Positions 1-7,984 of a stretch of DNA of 64,000 nt are shown piece after piece; the stretch's first letter is position 1; each line of letters starts with the position of its first letter. The notes beneath the pieces were generated by a model. That model searched no databases, was not told the origin of the DNA, and was given only the letters and a program-made list of their open reading frames with translations. The position numbers were made by a program, and so were the translations under genes. The DNA is from Micromonospora sp. NBC_00389 (GTDB lineage Bacteria; Actinomycetota; Actinomycetes; Mycobacteriales; Micromonosporaceae). The stretch lies in assembly GCF_036059255.1 (NCBI RefSeq), contig NZ_CP107947.1:434001-498000 (forward strand). The letters run 5' to 3'.

Positions 1-600
1 GCGGGCGGGCACGCGGCCAGCTACGCCGACGGGCTGGCCGCCCGGCCGAAGGTGGCCGTGGACGCCGTCGAGGCCGCGGTGGAGACCGCGTTGGCGCCGC
101 TGCAACGCGACACCGGCGAGAGCCCGTACACCCTGCAGCAGGACCTGCAGGCGGTCATGGGCGATCTGGTCGGCATCATCCGCAGAGAGGGCGAGCTGGC
201 CGACGCGCTGGGCCGGCTGGCCGAGCTGCGGGAGCGGGTCGCCAAGGTGAGCGCGGCCGGCGGCCGGCGCTACAACCCGGGCTGGCACCTGGCACTGGAC
301 CTGCGCAACATGCTGGTGGTCTCGGAGTGCACCGCGAAGGCGGCGCTGGAGCGGCAGGAGTCGCGCGGCGGGCACACCCGGGAGGACTATCCGGCGATGG
401 AGCCGAAGTGGCGGCAGGTGAACCTGGTCTGCGCGCTGGACGGCGACGCCGTGCGGCTGACCCGTAAGCCGCTGCCGAAGATGCGGCCGGAGCTGATCGG
501 CCTCTTCGACCGGGCGGAGCTGGCCAAGTACCTCACCGACGAGGAGCTCGCCGACTTCGACGCCCTCGTCGTCGACGCTGGAGAGGCGGACAACCGATGA
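1..600 (+). CDS. sdhA: Succinate dehydrogenase flavoprotein subunit, 3' part
   Basis: This is the C-terminal 199 residues of the FAD subunit that oxidises succinate to fumarate on the inner face of the membrane; the gene continues beyond the left edge. The visible part is the helical C-terminal domain of SdhA/FrdA proteins, with the family's YNPGWHLALDLRNML stretch near residue 90 and the conserved REDYP motif near residue 123. FAD-binding and active-site regions lie outside the window. The stop overlaps the sdhB start by four bases (ATGA), so the two are translationally coupled. Very likely correct; the only alternative is the closely related fumarate reductase flavoprotein. Confidence 0.93.
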   Translation, partial: AGGHAASYADGLAARPKVAVDAVEAAVETALAPLQRDTGESPYTLQQDLQAVMGDLVGIIRREGELADALGRLAELRERVAKVSAAGGRRYNPGWHLALDLRNMLVVSECTAKAALERQESRGGHTREDYPAMEPKWRQVNLVCALDGDAVRLTRKPLPKMRPELIGLFDRAELAKYLTDEELADFDALVVDAGEADNR

Positions 601-1661
601 GCGCGAAGCGTCAGTTCCGGATCTGGCGGGGCGACGAGACCGGCGGGGACCTGCAGGACTACATGGTCGAGGTGAACGAGGGCGAGGTGGTCCTCGACGT
701 CATCCACCGGTTGCAGGCCACCGACGCGCCCGACCTGGCCTGCCGGTGGAACTGCAAGGCCGGCAAGTGTGGCTCCTGTTCCATGGAGATCAACGGCAAG
801 CCGCGGCTGGGCTGCATGACCCGGATGTCGACCTTCGGTGACGAGGAGACCGTCACGGTCACCCCGCTGCGCACCTTCCCGGTGATCCGGGACCTGGTCA
901 CCGACGTCTCGTTCAACTACGAGAAGGCCCGGGAGACGCCCGCGTTCGCCCCTCCGGCGGACGTGGCCCCCGGCGACTACCGGATGCAGCAGGTCGACGT
1001 CGAGCGCTCGCAGGAGTTCCGCAAGTGCATCGAGTGCTTCCTGTGCCAGACCGTCTGCCACGTGATCCGCGACCACGACGAGAACAAGCAGGCGTTCTCC
1101 GGGCCGCGGTACTTCATCAGGGCGGCCGAGCTGGACATGCACCCGCTGGACGCCCGGACCGACCGCAAGGAGTACGCACAGGCTGAACAGGGCCTCGGCT
1201 TCTGCAACATCACCAAGTGCTGCACCGAGGTCTGCCCCGAGCACATCAAGATCACTGACAACGGGATCATCCCCATGAAGGAGCGGGTCGTAGACCGCAG
1301 GTACGATCCCCTTGTGTGGCTTGGTAGCAAGATCTTCCGTCGGGGCGAGACGCCCCAGACCAGCGTGACCACCGCCCGTCAGGGCTCGGCGACCTCGCCG
1401 GGCGCGGCCGGGGGCGGGGTGCACTCGCACGCGGGCCGTTCGCACGACCCGCAGGCCGAGGCGCAGGCGCAGAGCGGCGTCAACTGGCAACGGGAGGTGC
1501 CCCACCCGACCGCGCCAGCGGTCGACGACCGGGGCAAGCTGCCGCTGACCGAGCTCACCTTCGACCGGGCCGCCGCGCCGTCGCCGTTCGGCGACGACGT
1601 GACCTTCCCGCTGCCTCCGGAGCACCTCAACTTCGCCCACCCGGAGCAGGACAAGCACTGA
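597..1661 (+). CDS. sdhB: Succinate dehydrogenase iron-sulfur subunit with long C-terminal tail
   Basis: SdhB passes electrons from the flavoprotein to the quinone site through three Fe-S clusters. Cysteines 49, 53, 58, 61 and 73 match the N-terminal plant-ferredoxin-type [2Fe-2S] cluster. C144/C147/C150/C154 (CIECFLCQTVC) and C203/C208/C213 fit the [4Fe-4S] and [3Fe-4S] ligands. The enzyme part ends near residue 248, as in typical SdhB proteins of about 240-260 residues. Residues 250-354 are an extra, low-complexity tail rich in Ala, Pro, Gln and His that is not part of the catalytic fold. It starts at ATG 597, overlapping the sdhA stop. A hairpin follows the stop. Confidence 0.93.
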   Translation: MSAKRQFRIWRGDETGGDLQDYMVEVNEGEVVLDVIHRLQATDAPDLACRWNCKAGKCGSCSMEINGKPRLGCMTRMSTFGDEETVTVTPLRTFPVIRDLVTDVSFNYEKARETPAFAPPADVAPGDYRMQQVDVERSQEFRKCIECFLCQTVCHVIRDHDENKQAFSGPRYFIRAAELDMHPLDARTDRKEYAQAEQGLGFCNITKCCTEVCPEHIKITDNGIIPMKERVVDRRYDPLVWLGSKIFRRGETPQTSVTTARQGSATSPGAAGGGVHSHAGRSHDPQAEAQAQSGVNWQREVPHPTAPAVDDRGKLPLTELTFDRAAAPSPFGDDVTFPLPPEHLNFAHPEQDKH

Positions 1662-1674
1662 GCACGACCACCAG

Positions 1675-1709
1675 GACGGGGGCCCACCGGCACTGCCGGG
1701 GGCCCCGTC
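1675..1709 (+). terminator. Hairpin terminator after sdhB
   Basis: A GC-rich stem starts 14 bases after the sdhB stop: gacgggg, ccc and ccgg segments pair with ccgg, ggg and ccccgtc across a five-base loop, with two single-base bulges. There is no T-run, as is common in high-GC actinobacteria. Confidence 0.55.
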
Positions 1710-1720
1710 CCCATTTCCGG

Positions 1721-1780
1721 CGTTGATCATGACGTTGGCGGACGTGCCTGGCTCGACGAGCCCGCCAACCCGATCAGCGC
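1721..1780. repeat. Decayed GATCA-core palindrome
   Basis: The left arm gcgttgatcatgacgttggc partly pairs with a right arm containing gccaacccgatcagcgc. It lies between the convergent sdhB and Nudix genes and reaches the last bases of the Nudix gene. It resembles the better-preserved palindromes at 22033, 41548 and 49897 and is the weakest member of the set. Confidence 0.35.
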
Positions 1781-2229
1781 TTCGGTGGTCTGCCCTCGGC
1801 GAGGACGGGACGCAGCGCGGCAACGATGGGGGCATCGGCCGGGAGCCAGGTGACCGAGTCCAGTTCGGCGGCGGAGAGCCAGCGCATGGCCGAGTGCTCC
1901 AGCGCCTGCGGCTCGTCGCCGTCCAGCAGGCGGGCGGCGTACACCTTGAGCACCGAGCGGCCGTGGGCCATCCGCACGTCGCGGCCGACCCGATCGCCGA
2001 TCTCCACGCGTACGGCCAACTCCTCGGAACACTCCCGGATCAGCGCATCGATCTCGGCCTCCCCCGGCTCGACCTTCCCGCCGGGGAACTCCCACATCCC
2101 CGCCACCTCAGGCGGGGCGGAACGCGCACAGGCGAGCACCCGCCCGTCCCGGATGATCGCCGCACCCACGATCACCTTCAGGTCCCGTCGTTCGGCCTGC
2201 CCGCCACCATTAGCCCGTTCGGTCCGCAC
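1774..2229 (-). CDS. MutT-type Nudix hydrolase
   Basis: This 151-residue Nudix protein probably hydrolyses oxidised nucleoside triphosphates such as 8-oxo-dGTP, or a similar nucleoside diphosphate derivative. The Nudix box spans residues 51-73: G, five residues, E, seven residues, then RECSEELAV. The usual Gly near the end of the box is Ala here. WEFPGGKVEPGE just before and inside the box is typical of the MutT group. The gene stands alone, convergent with sdhB. The ATG at 2229 is preceded by no clear Shine-Dalgarno, so the start could lie at the later Met/Val positions. Confidence 0.85.
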   Translation of the reverse strand: MRTERANGGGQAERRDLKVIVGAAIIRDGRVLACARSAPPEVAGMWEFPGGKVEPGEAEIDALIRECSEELAVRVEIGDRVGRDVRMAHGRSVLKVYAARLLDGDEPQALEHSAMRWLSAAELDSVTWLPADAPIVAALRPVLAEGRPPKR

Positions 2230-2412
2230 GGGCGTCCAGGGTGCCAGATCAATCGGCGGTTTGGGTACCGTAACCGGCCGCTAGGTCAATAGAACCCGGA
2301 AGTGTGGGCGTGGACACCCCTTCCGTGCGACGACAGACTAGAGGGCACCGACAAGACACGGGATGGCGACGATTTGGCCACAAGCCGGCAACGGCGCTTG
2401 GGGGGTGCGGTT

Positions 2413-2721
2413 ATGCGCGTGCTGTTCAACAGCCGGGCCAAGCACGATTACCTTTCCGACGCGTTGACCTTGCTATCTGGTTGGACGCGGGAAGGCGAGC
2501 AGATCCGGCGGACTCTCGTGATCGACGATACCCAACACGCGGCGCTGACCGAACGGGTGAAGGTCGTCGCCGACGCGCTGCACCTGCGCCCCGAGATCAG
2601 CCGCCACGCTGACAGTACCCAGATCCGGGTCGGGCATGGCAACGGGGAGCCGCTGACCGAGGGCGAGGTCCTGCTGGCCGCCCGGATCGAGGACGTCTAC
2701 CGGACGGTCACCGAGTCCTGA
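2413..2721 (+). CDS. Pterin-4a-carbinolamine dehydratase-like protein
   Basis: A 102-residue protein with the layout of the PCD/DCoH family: a W in an LSGW motif, an RVKVVADALHLRPEI helix and a final LTEGEVLLAARIEDVY segment. True dehydratases have an HHP motif in the second helix; here the matching place reads LRPEI, so dehydratase activity is doubtful. It may be an inactive or regulatory member. A GGGGGG run lies four to nine bases upstream of ATG 2413 and supports that start over a longer reading frame. The gene stands alone. The fold assignment is from pattern only. Confidence 0.5.
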   Translation: MRVLFNSRAKHDYLSDALTLLSGWTREGEQIRRTLVIDDTQHAALTERVKVVADALHLRPEISRHADSTQIRVGHGNGEPLTEGEVLLAARIEDVYRTVTES

Positions 2722-2728
2722 GGTCCCG

Positions 2729-3115
2729 CTACATCGGTGGGTACCAGCGCAGCTCCACCGAGTTGCCGTCCGGGTCCCGCACGTAGATCGAGGTCGCCGT
2801 CCCGCGGGCGCCGAACCGGCTGACCGGGCCGGTCAGCACCGTGAAGGTGCCCGACTCGATCACCTGCGCCCAGTCCAGCGGTGCCACCACCAGGCAGAAG
2901 TGGTCGACATTCGTGCCCTGCCGGTCGCCGCGGACGAGGTCGATGATGCTCTCCGGGCTGATCCGCACCGACGGGAACGGCACGGCACCGGCTCGCCACT
3001 CGTCGACCCGTACCGGCTCCAGCCCGAGCCGGCCGCAGTAGAAGTCCAGCGCCCGCTCCACGTCGGCGACGGTCAGCACCAGATGGTCGAAACCGGTCAC
3101 GCGTACCGTGCTCAC
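2729..3115 (-). CDS. VOC (glyoxalase/bleomycin-resistance) family protein
   Basis: A 128-residue protein with the two beta-alpha-beta-beta-beta modules of the vicinal oxygen chelate fold. The N-terminal GFDHLVLTVADVERALDFY and the C-terminal YVRDPDGNSVEL are family hallmarks, and His10 with the C-terminal Glu are candidate metal ligands. The substrate cannot be read from the sequence. The GTG at 3115 overlaps the stop of the DUF1801 gene (GTGA), so the two form a coupled operon. Confidence 0.85.
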   Translation of the reverse strand: MSTVRVTGFDHLVLTVADVERALDFYCGRLGLEPVRVDEWRAGAVPFPSVRISPESIIDLVRGDRQGTNVDHFCLVVAPLDWAQVIESGTFTVLTGPVSRFGARGTATSIYVRDPDGNSVELRWYPPM

Positions 3116-3465
3116 GCCTCCTCCAGCGCGGCCGCCGCGCGGAGCCAGTCGGTGAACAGCGCCGGGTCGATGTCGGCGACGCCACGCAGCTTCACCGCCG
3201 CCATCACCCGCGCGCCGGGCACCAGTCGCCCGGACGGGTCGGTGATCTCCTGCCCCCGCCACAGCCCGAAGGTGACGTCCGACCGGTACGCCTTGAGCAG
3301 GCAGACCGGGCGCAGGCCCGGCCGGTCGCCCAGGCTCCAGACCGGGTGGCCGTGCCACATCGCGCCGGTCGCCCCGGGCAGCGCGGCGGCGATGACGGGC
3401 GTCAGCTTCTCCCCGATCTCGCGCAGCGGGCCGGGCAGGCCGGCCAGGTAGTCGTCGATGCTCAT
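3112..3465 (-). CDS. DUF1801 family protein
   Basis: A 117-residue protein beginning MSIDDYLAGLPGPLREIGEKL and carrying GATGAMWHGHPVWS and CLLKAYRSDVTFGLW, the pattern of the DUF1801 (YdhG-like) family, which is structurally related to small frataxin-like or iron-binding folds. No biochemical role is established. It is the first gene of a two-gene minus-strand operon with the downstream VOC protein. It diverges from the LysR gene with about 120 bases between the starts. Confidence 0.7.
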   Translation of the reverse strand: MSIDDYLAGLPGPLREIGEKLTPVIAAALPGATGAMWHGHPVWSLGDRPGLRPVCLLKAYRSDVTFGLWRGQEITDPSGRLVPGARVMAAVKLRGVADIDPALFTDWLRAAAALEEA

Positions 3466-3582
3466 CGCAAAGCCCTTCGGTTGAGTGGTTTCCTTGCCGC
3501 GTTCACGATCCGCTGACGGGCGCCGCCGACCAAGAGCCGTTGCCGCTACGATCGTTGCGCACAGGTCAACGGTGGGAGCGGT

Positions 3583-4467
3583 GTGCTGGAGCGGTACGAG
3601 GTCGAGACCTTCCTGACCCTCGCCGAGGAGCTGCACTTCGGTCGGACCGCCGAGCGGCTGCGGGTCAGCACCGGCCGGGTCAGCCACGTGGTCAAGAAGC
3701 TGGAACGCCGGATCGGGGCGCCGCTGTTCGCCCGGACCAGTCGGGTCGTCCAGCTCACCCCGATCGGGCGGCAGCTCGCCGACGAGCTGGCCCCGCTGGT
3801 GGCCGGGATGGACGAGGCGGTCCGTCGCGCGGTCGACGCCGGGCGGGGCGTCACCGGGACACTGCGGGTGGCGTTCCTGGGCGAGTGGACCGCGCCGGTG
3901 CTGCTCCGGGCGGTCGCCCTGTTCACCGAGCGACACCCCGACTGCCGGGTGGAGGTGCACGAGGCGCAGCTGGCCACCACCCGCTCCGGCCTGCTCGACG
4001 GCTCCACCGACGTGCTGATCGCCTCGTACCCCTTCGACGGGATGGCCAACGGCCCGGCCCTGCTCTCCGAGGACCGGGTGCTGGCGGTGGCCGCGGGCCA
4101 CCCGCTCACCCGGGAGCGGTCCGTGTCGCTGGAGGTGCTCGCCGACCATCCGGTGGTGCAGTACCCGACGGTGACCTCGACGGAGTTCAAGCGGGACCGG
4201 ACCCCGGAGCGCACCCCGTCCGGCCGGCCGGTGCCGACGGGCCCCACCGGGAACACGTTCTCCGAGATGCTGTCCCTGGTGGCGCTGGGCCGTGGCGTGC
4301 TGCCGGTGGGCGAGCACACCCGGCGCTACTACCCGCGCCCCGACGTGGCGTACGTGCCGATCCACGACGCGCCGCCGATCGAGCGGGGGCCGATCTGGCT
4401 GGCCAGCAACAGCACCGCCCGGGTGCTGGAGTTCGTCCGCGCCGCGACCGAGGCGAACCCCCGATGA
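3583..4467 (+). CDS. LysR-family transcriptional regulator
   Basis: A 294-residue LysR regulator. The N-terminal winged helix-turn-helix covers about residues 5-65 (FLTLAEELHFGRTAERLRVS, with VSHVVKKLERRIGAPLF). The rest is the periplasmic-binding-protein-like effector domain (TGTLRVAFLGEW near residue 88). Start is GTG 3583; the alternative GTG at 3581 is out of frame. The last codon overlaps the ATG of a methyltransferase gene. It is oriented away from the DUF1801-VOC operon, a common arrangement for a LysR target, but the effector is unknown. Confidence 0.88.
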   Translation: MLERYEVETFLTLAEELHFGRTAERLRVSTGRVSHVVKKLERRIGAPLFARTSRVVQLTPIGRQLADELAPLVAGMDEAVRRAVDAGRGVTGTLRVAFLGEWTAPVLLRAVALFTERHPDCRVEVHEAQLATTRSGLLDGSTDVLIASYPFDGMANGPALLSEDRVLAVAAGHPLTRERSVSLEVLADHPVVQYPTVTSTEFKRDRTPERTPSGRPVPTGPTGNTFSEMLSLVALGRGVLPVGEHTRRYYPRPDVAYVPIHDAPPIERGPIWLASNSTARVLEFVRAATEANPR

Positions 4468-5219
4468 GGCACGGCGAGTTCCGCCACCGCCGGCTGGTCC
4501 AGGTCTACGACGCCGAATGCCCGTGGGGGCCGGACGACGACTTCTTCCGGGCGGTGGTCGACGAGACCCCGGGCGCCCGGGTCCTCGACCTGGGTTGCGG
4601 CACCGGCCGGCTGACCGTCGCCCTCGCCGCCGGTGGCCACACCGTCACCGGCGTCGACCCCGCCTGCGCGTCCCTGGCCGCCGCCCGCGCCAAGCCGGGC
4701 GGCGAGCGGGTGACCTGGATCGAGGGCACCTCGGCTCTGCTGCCGGACCAGGCGTTCGAGGTGGCGGTGCTGACCAGCCACGTGGCGCAGTTCTTCGTCG
4801 ATGACGCGGAGTGGGCACGTACCCTCGCCGACCTGCGACGGGCGCTGGTACCCGGCGGCCGACTGGTCTTCGACGCCCGGGACCCGGCGGACCGCCGCTG
4901 GGAGCGGTGGAACCCGGTGGACTCGCAGCGGCGGATCACGCTGCCGGACGGCGGCGAGGTCCGCGCCTGGACCGAGGTCACCGGGGTACGTGACGACGCG
5001 GTCAGCTTTACCCACCACTACCACTTCGCCGACGACGAGGAGCTGCTCAGCTCGGCGACGCTGCGCTTCCGCACCGAGGCGCAGCTACGCGACTCCCTGG
5101 GCGCGGCCGGTTTCACCGTGGATCGCATCCATGGCGGCTGGCACCGCGAGCCGGTCGGCCAGGGCGACGGCGAGTTCCTGGTCATCGCCCAGGCCAGCCG
5201 GCTGGCACCGGTTGCCTAG
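4464..5219 (+). CDS. SAM-dependent methyltransferase (class I)
   Basis: A 251-residue class I methyltransferase. Motif I is VLDLGCGTGRLTVALAAGG at about residues 35-53, with the acidic VTGVDPA motif II following and LVPGGRLVFDARDP as the late strand. It overlaps the LysR stop by four bases (ATGA), so expression is tied to the regulator. Substrate is not deducible; such stand-alone enzymes act on small molecules or on proteins. Confidence 0.82.
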   Translation: MRHGEFRHRRLVQVYDAECPWGPDDDFFRAVVDETPGARVLDLGCGTGRLTVALAAGGHTVTGVDPACASLAAARAKPGGERVTWIEGTSALLPDQAFEVAVLTSHVAQFFVDDAEWARTLADLRRALVPGGRLVFDARDPADRRWERWNPVDSQRRITLPDGGEVRAWTEVTGVRDDAVSFTHHYHFADDEELLSSATLRFRTEAQLRDSLGAAGFTVDRIHGGWHREPVGQGDGEFLVIAQASRLAPVA

Positions 5220-5229
5220 CCTGGTTCAC

Positions 5230-5592
5230 ATGGCGAACATCGCGTACGACCGCAAGGAGCAGGTCCAGCAGATCGAGAGTGGACTCCTCGACGGTGAGCA
5301 GATCATTGCCGTCTACGACGCTGTCGGCACCGGCACCGGGTTCATCGGGCTGACCGATCGGCGCGTGATCATCCAGGACCGTTCCTTCGTCGGGAAGCGG
5401 CATGCGATCACCAGCATTCCGTACTCGAAGATCACCAGCGTGAGCGTGGTCAGCAACAAGTCCTGGGGCGGCACGTTCTTCTCCACCGGGGCGATCGCCA
5501 TCCACGTCGGCACGCACACGTACGAGGTGGAGTTCCGTGGCGCGCAGAAGAGCCACCACGTGCACAACGTGATCCTGCACCACATCTCCTGA
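5230..5592 (+). CDS. Bacterial PH-domain protein
   Basis: A 120-residue soluble protein of the YvbH/bPH type: LLDGEQIIAVYDAVGTGTGFIGLTDRRVIIQDR followed by IPYSKITSVSVV and a C-terminal amphipathic helix. Bacterial PH domains of this type are thought to be scaffold modules of unknown ligand. ATG 5230 lies ten bases after the methyltransferase stop, so it could be co-transcribed with it. A GC-rich hairpin follows. Confidence 0.75.
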   Translation: MANIAYDRKEQVQQIESGLLDGEQIIAVYDAVGTGTGFIGLTDRRVIIQDRSFVGKRHAITSIPYSKITSVSVVSNKSWGGTFFSTGAIAIHVGTHTYEVEFRGAQKSHHVHNVILHHIS

Positions 5593-5610
5593 CCCGGTCC
5601 GGCCTGCTGC

Positions 5611-5643
5611 GGGCCCGGCGGAGGTAAATGCCTTGCCGGGCCC
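5611..5643 (+). terminator. Hairpin after the PH-domain gene
   Basis: Perfect 9-bp arms gggcccggc and gccgggccc are separated by 15 bases, starting 19 bases after the stop. There is no T-run. Confidence 0.4.
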
Positions 5644-5694
5644 CGGCGACCTCTGGTGTCCTCAGCCGACAGCCGCGCGAAAGGAGCAGCCGCC

Positions 5695-5802
5695 ATGCCC
5701 CACTCAACGGAGTCCCCCCGACCGAACGTCATCCGACCTGAGGAATCGAGACTTCGTGAGCAGACCTGCTTCCCTGGCCACGGCGCGGCTGCGCGCCACT
5801 GA
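5695..5802 (+). CDS. Possible 35-residue upstream ORF
   Basis: A short frame begins with ATG at 5695 behind a very good ribosome site (AAAGGAG, seven bases upstream). It encodes 35 residues starting MPHSTESPRPNVIRPEES, and stops 21 bases before the methyltransferase ATG at 5824. No family is recognised. It could be a leader peptide or a chance frame behind a chance Shine-Dalgarno. Confidence 0.3.
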   Translation: MPHSTESPRPNVIRPEESRLREQTCFPGHGAAARH

Positions 5803-5823
5803 CACCAACCCCGGAGGCCGCTG

Positions 5824-6555
5824 ATGTCGGTCTTCGACGATCCCGGCCTCTTCGGCCGACTGTGGGCCGCCGGCTACGACGACGGACCCAACCCCGGCCC
5901 GACGCCGGCCGTCGACTTCCTGGCCGACCTGGCCGACGACGGGCCGGTTCTCGAACTGGCGATCGGCACCGGCCGGATCGCCCTGCCGCTGGCCGAGCGC
6001 GGCCTCACCGTGCACGGCGTCGAGGCGTCCGAGGAGATGCTGGCGAAACTGCGGGCCAAGCCCGGCGGCGAGCACATCCCGGTGGTGGTCGGCGACATGG
6101 CGGACGTGGGCGTACCGGGCCCGTTCCGCCTGGCGTACCTGGTCTACAACACGCTCTTCAACCTGGTCGACGCCGAGCGGCAGGCGGACTGCTTCCGCAA
6201 CGTCGCCCGGGTGCTGTCGCCCGGCGGCGCGTTCGTCGTCGAGGCGTTCGTGCCCGACCCTCGCAGCTTCGACTCCGACGAGCAGGTGCAGGTCCGCGCC
6301 GTGACCGAGGACTCCGCGACGATCCGGCTGCACCGGTACGACCGACCGGCGCAGCGCTTCATCCGGCAGACCATCACGTTCGACGGCGACGGTGTGCACC
6401 TGAAGCCCTTCGCCATGCGGTACGCCTGGCCGCACCAGCTCGACGCGATGGCGCAGCAGGCCGGGCTCCGGCTCACCGAGCGGTACGCCGACTGGCGCCG
6501 GCGACCGTTCGACGCTGACAGCACGGCCCACATCTCCGTCTACCGCGCGGAGTAG
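5824..6555 (+). CDS. SAM-dependent methyltransferase (class I)
   Basis: A 243-residue class I methyltransferase. PVLELAIGTGRIALPLAERG at about residues 40-59 is motif I, VHGVEASEEMLAKLRAKPGG holds the acidic residue that binds the ribose, and VLSPGGAFVVEAFVPDPR is the post-motif strand. Shine-Dalgarno GGAGG lies just upstream of ATG 5824. It is not paralogous enough to the 4464 gene to suggest local duplication. Substrate unknown. A long perfect hairpin follows the stop. Confidence 0.82.
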   Translation: MSVFDDPGLFGRLWAAGYDDGPNPGPTPAVDFLADLADDGPVLELAIGTGRIALPLAERGLTVHGVEASEEMLAKLRAKPGGEHIPVVVGDMADVGVPGPFRLAYLVYNTLFNLVDAERQADCFRNVARVLSPGGAFVVEAFVPDPRSFDSDEQVQVRAVTEDSATIRLHRYDRPAQRFIRQTITFDGDGVHLKPFAMRYAWPHQLDAMAQQAGLRLTERYADWRRRPFDADSTAHISVYRAE

Positions 6556-6563
6556 CTGCGGTT

Positions 6564-6605
6564 GGTCGACTCCGGTTCCGGGTCCACACGGAACCGGAGT
6601 CGACC
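6564..6605 (+). terminator. Perfect 17-bp hairpin after methyltransferase gene
   Basis: Arms ggtcgactccggttccg and cggaaccggagtcgacc pair perfectly around an eight-base loop, nine bases after the stop. It lacks a T-run but is strong enough to act as an actinobacterial terminator. Confidence 0.6.
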
Positions 6606-6703
6606 TCCGTCCGGGGGACCTGACGTGGGCTTCCGCCCATAGCTGATTCTGCTGGTAGCGACCTTTGTTGATCCGTAGGGTCCGCGCCGGGTCAGCTGGC
6701 AGC

Positions 6704-7984
6704 ATGCCATCGGACACCGCCCGTTTCCCGCGCTCCTCGCCCTACTGGCCAGTGGTCAGTCACCCACTGCTCCGGCGGGTCCTGCCCGGGCTGGCGGTGT
6801 CCGCCCTGGGCGACGGCATGGCGGTGGTCGCCGTGACCTGGCTCGCCATCCAGCTCGCACCGCAGGACCAGCGCGGCACGTGGATCGCCATCGCGGTGGC
6901 AGCGTACGCCCTGCCCAGCGAGGCCGGGACGGTCATCTTCGGTCGGCTGTTGGGCGGGCGTAGCGGCGCCCAGCTCGCCGGCTGGGACGCGATCCTGCGG
7001 GCCACGGCACTCGCGGCGATCCCCCTCGCCTACCTCTCCGGCGTGCTCACCATCGGGCTGTACGTGGTCCTGCTGGCCGCGTCGGCGTTGCTGCACTCGT
7101 GGGGTTCCGCCGGGCGCTTCACCCTGATCGCCGAACTCCTGCCGCAGCGACACCATTTACCGGCCAACGCGGTGCTCACCATCATCTCCGGGTTCGCCAC
7201 CATCGTCGGCCCACCACTGGCGGGCATCCTGATCGGCTGGGCCGGGGCGGTCTGGGTCATCGCTATCGACGCGGCCACCTTCGCCGTACTGGCCCTCACC
7301 TACCGCCTCGCCCTTCCCGCCGCCGACAGCGCCCACCGGTACGAGCGCGGTGCCTCACGGACTGCGGGCTTCGCCGTCATCCGCCACAACCCCGCCCTGC
7401 TCGGCCTCCTGGTGCTGAGCCTGGGGTTCTTCTTCCTCTTCGGACCGGTGTACGTGGCCATGCCGATCCACGTCACCGATGACCTGCACGCCTCCGCGAC
7501 GCTGCTCGGCATCTACTACACCGCGTTCGGCATCGGCGGCCTCGTCGGCGGTGTGGTCGCCGGCCATCTGCGCGGCTGGCCCTTGCGGACCACCACCATC
7601 GGCATCGTCGTCGGGTTCGGCGTCGCCATGCTGCCCCTCGGCCTGGGCGCACCCGTGGGTCTGTCGCTGCCCGCCTTCGCCCTGGCGCGCCTGATCTGGG
7701 CGCCGTACATGTCCATGTCGATGGCGCTGTTCCAGCGCAGCACGTCCACCGCACAACTACCGGCGGTGCTGGCGGCGAACGGCGCCGTCCTCGTGCTGGC
7801 GGTGCCGCTGGGCACCATGCTCGGCGGCCCGCTGGTGGGCGTCATCGGCGCCCGCCCGACGCTGCTGCTCTGTGCGGTGGCGATCGTGGCCCTCGGCCTG
7901 ATCGCCGGGGGTTTCGCGATCTCGCGTGGGAGCGCGCGATCCCCCGGCGATTCCGCCGTCACCGAGATCAGTGCCAGTCGCTGA
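6704..7984 (+). CDS. MFS transporter, EntS/MFS_3 type
   Basis: A 426-residue major facilitator with about twelve hydrophobic segments. LPGLAVSALGDGMAVVAVTWLA at the first helix and the central IRHNPALLGLL loop between the two halves are typical of drug or siderophore exporters of the MFS_3 group. Start is set at ATG 6704; a TTG start at 6665 would add 13 polar residues, and neither has a strong ribosome site. The last 17 bases overlap the convergent SRPBCC gene. Substrate unknown. Confidence 0.83.
   Translation: MPSDTARFPRSSPYWPVVSHPLLRRVLPGLAVSALGDGMAVVAVTWLAIQLAPQDQRGTWIAIAVAAYALPSEAGTVIFGRLLGGRSGAQLAGWDAILRATALAAIPLAYLSGVLTIGLYVVLLAASALLHSWGSAGRFTLIAELLPQRHHLPANAVLTIISGFATIVGPPLAGILIGWAGAVWVIAIDAATFAVLALTYRLALPAADSAHRYERGASRTAGFAVIRHNPALLGLLVLSLGFFFLFGPVYVAMPIHVTDDLHASATLLGIYYTAFGIGGLVGGVVAGHLRGWPLRTTTIGIVVGFGVAMLPLGLGAPVGLSLPAFALARLIWAPYMSMSMALFQRSTSTAQLPAVLAANGAVLVLAVPLGTMLGGPLVGVIGARPTLLLCAVAIVALGLIAGGFAISRGSARSPGDSAVTEISASR

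Noticed and set aside
387..1835. Long open frame antisense to sdhB (482 codons)
   Set aside because: Arg/His/Val/Gly-rich composition typical of the complementary strand of GC-rich genes; sdhB on the other strand has complete cofactor motifs.
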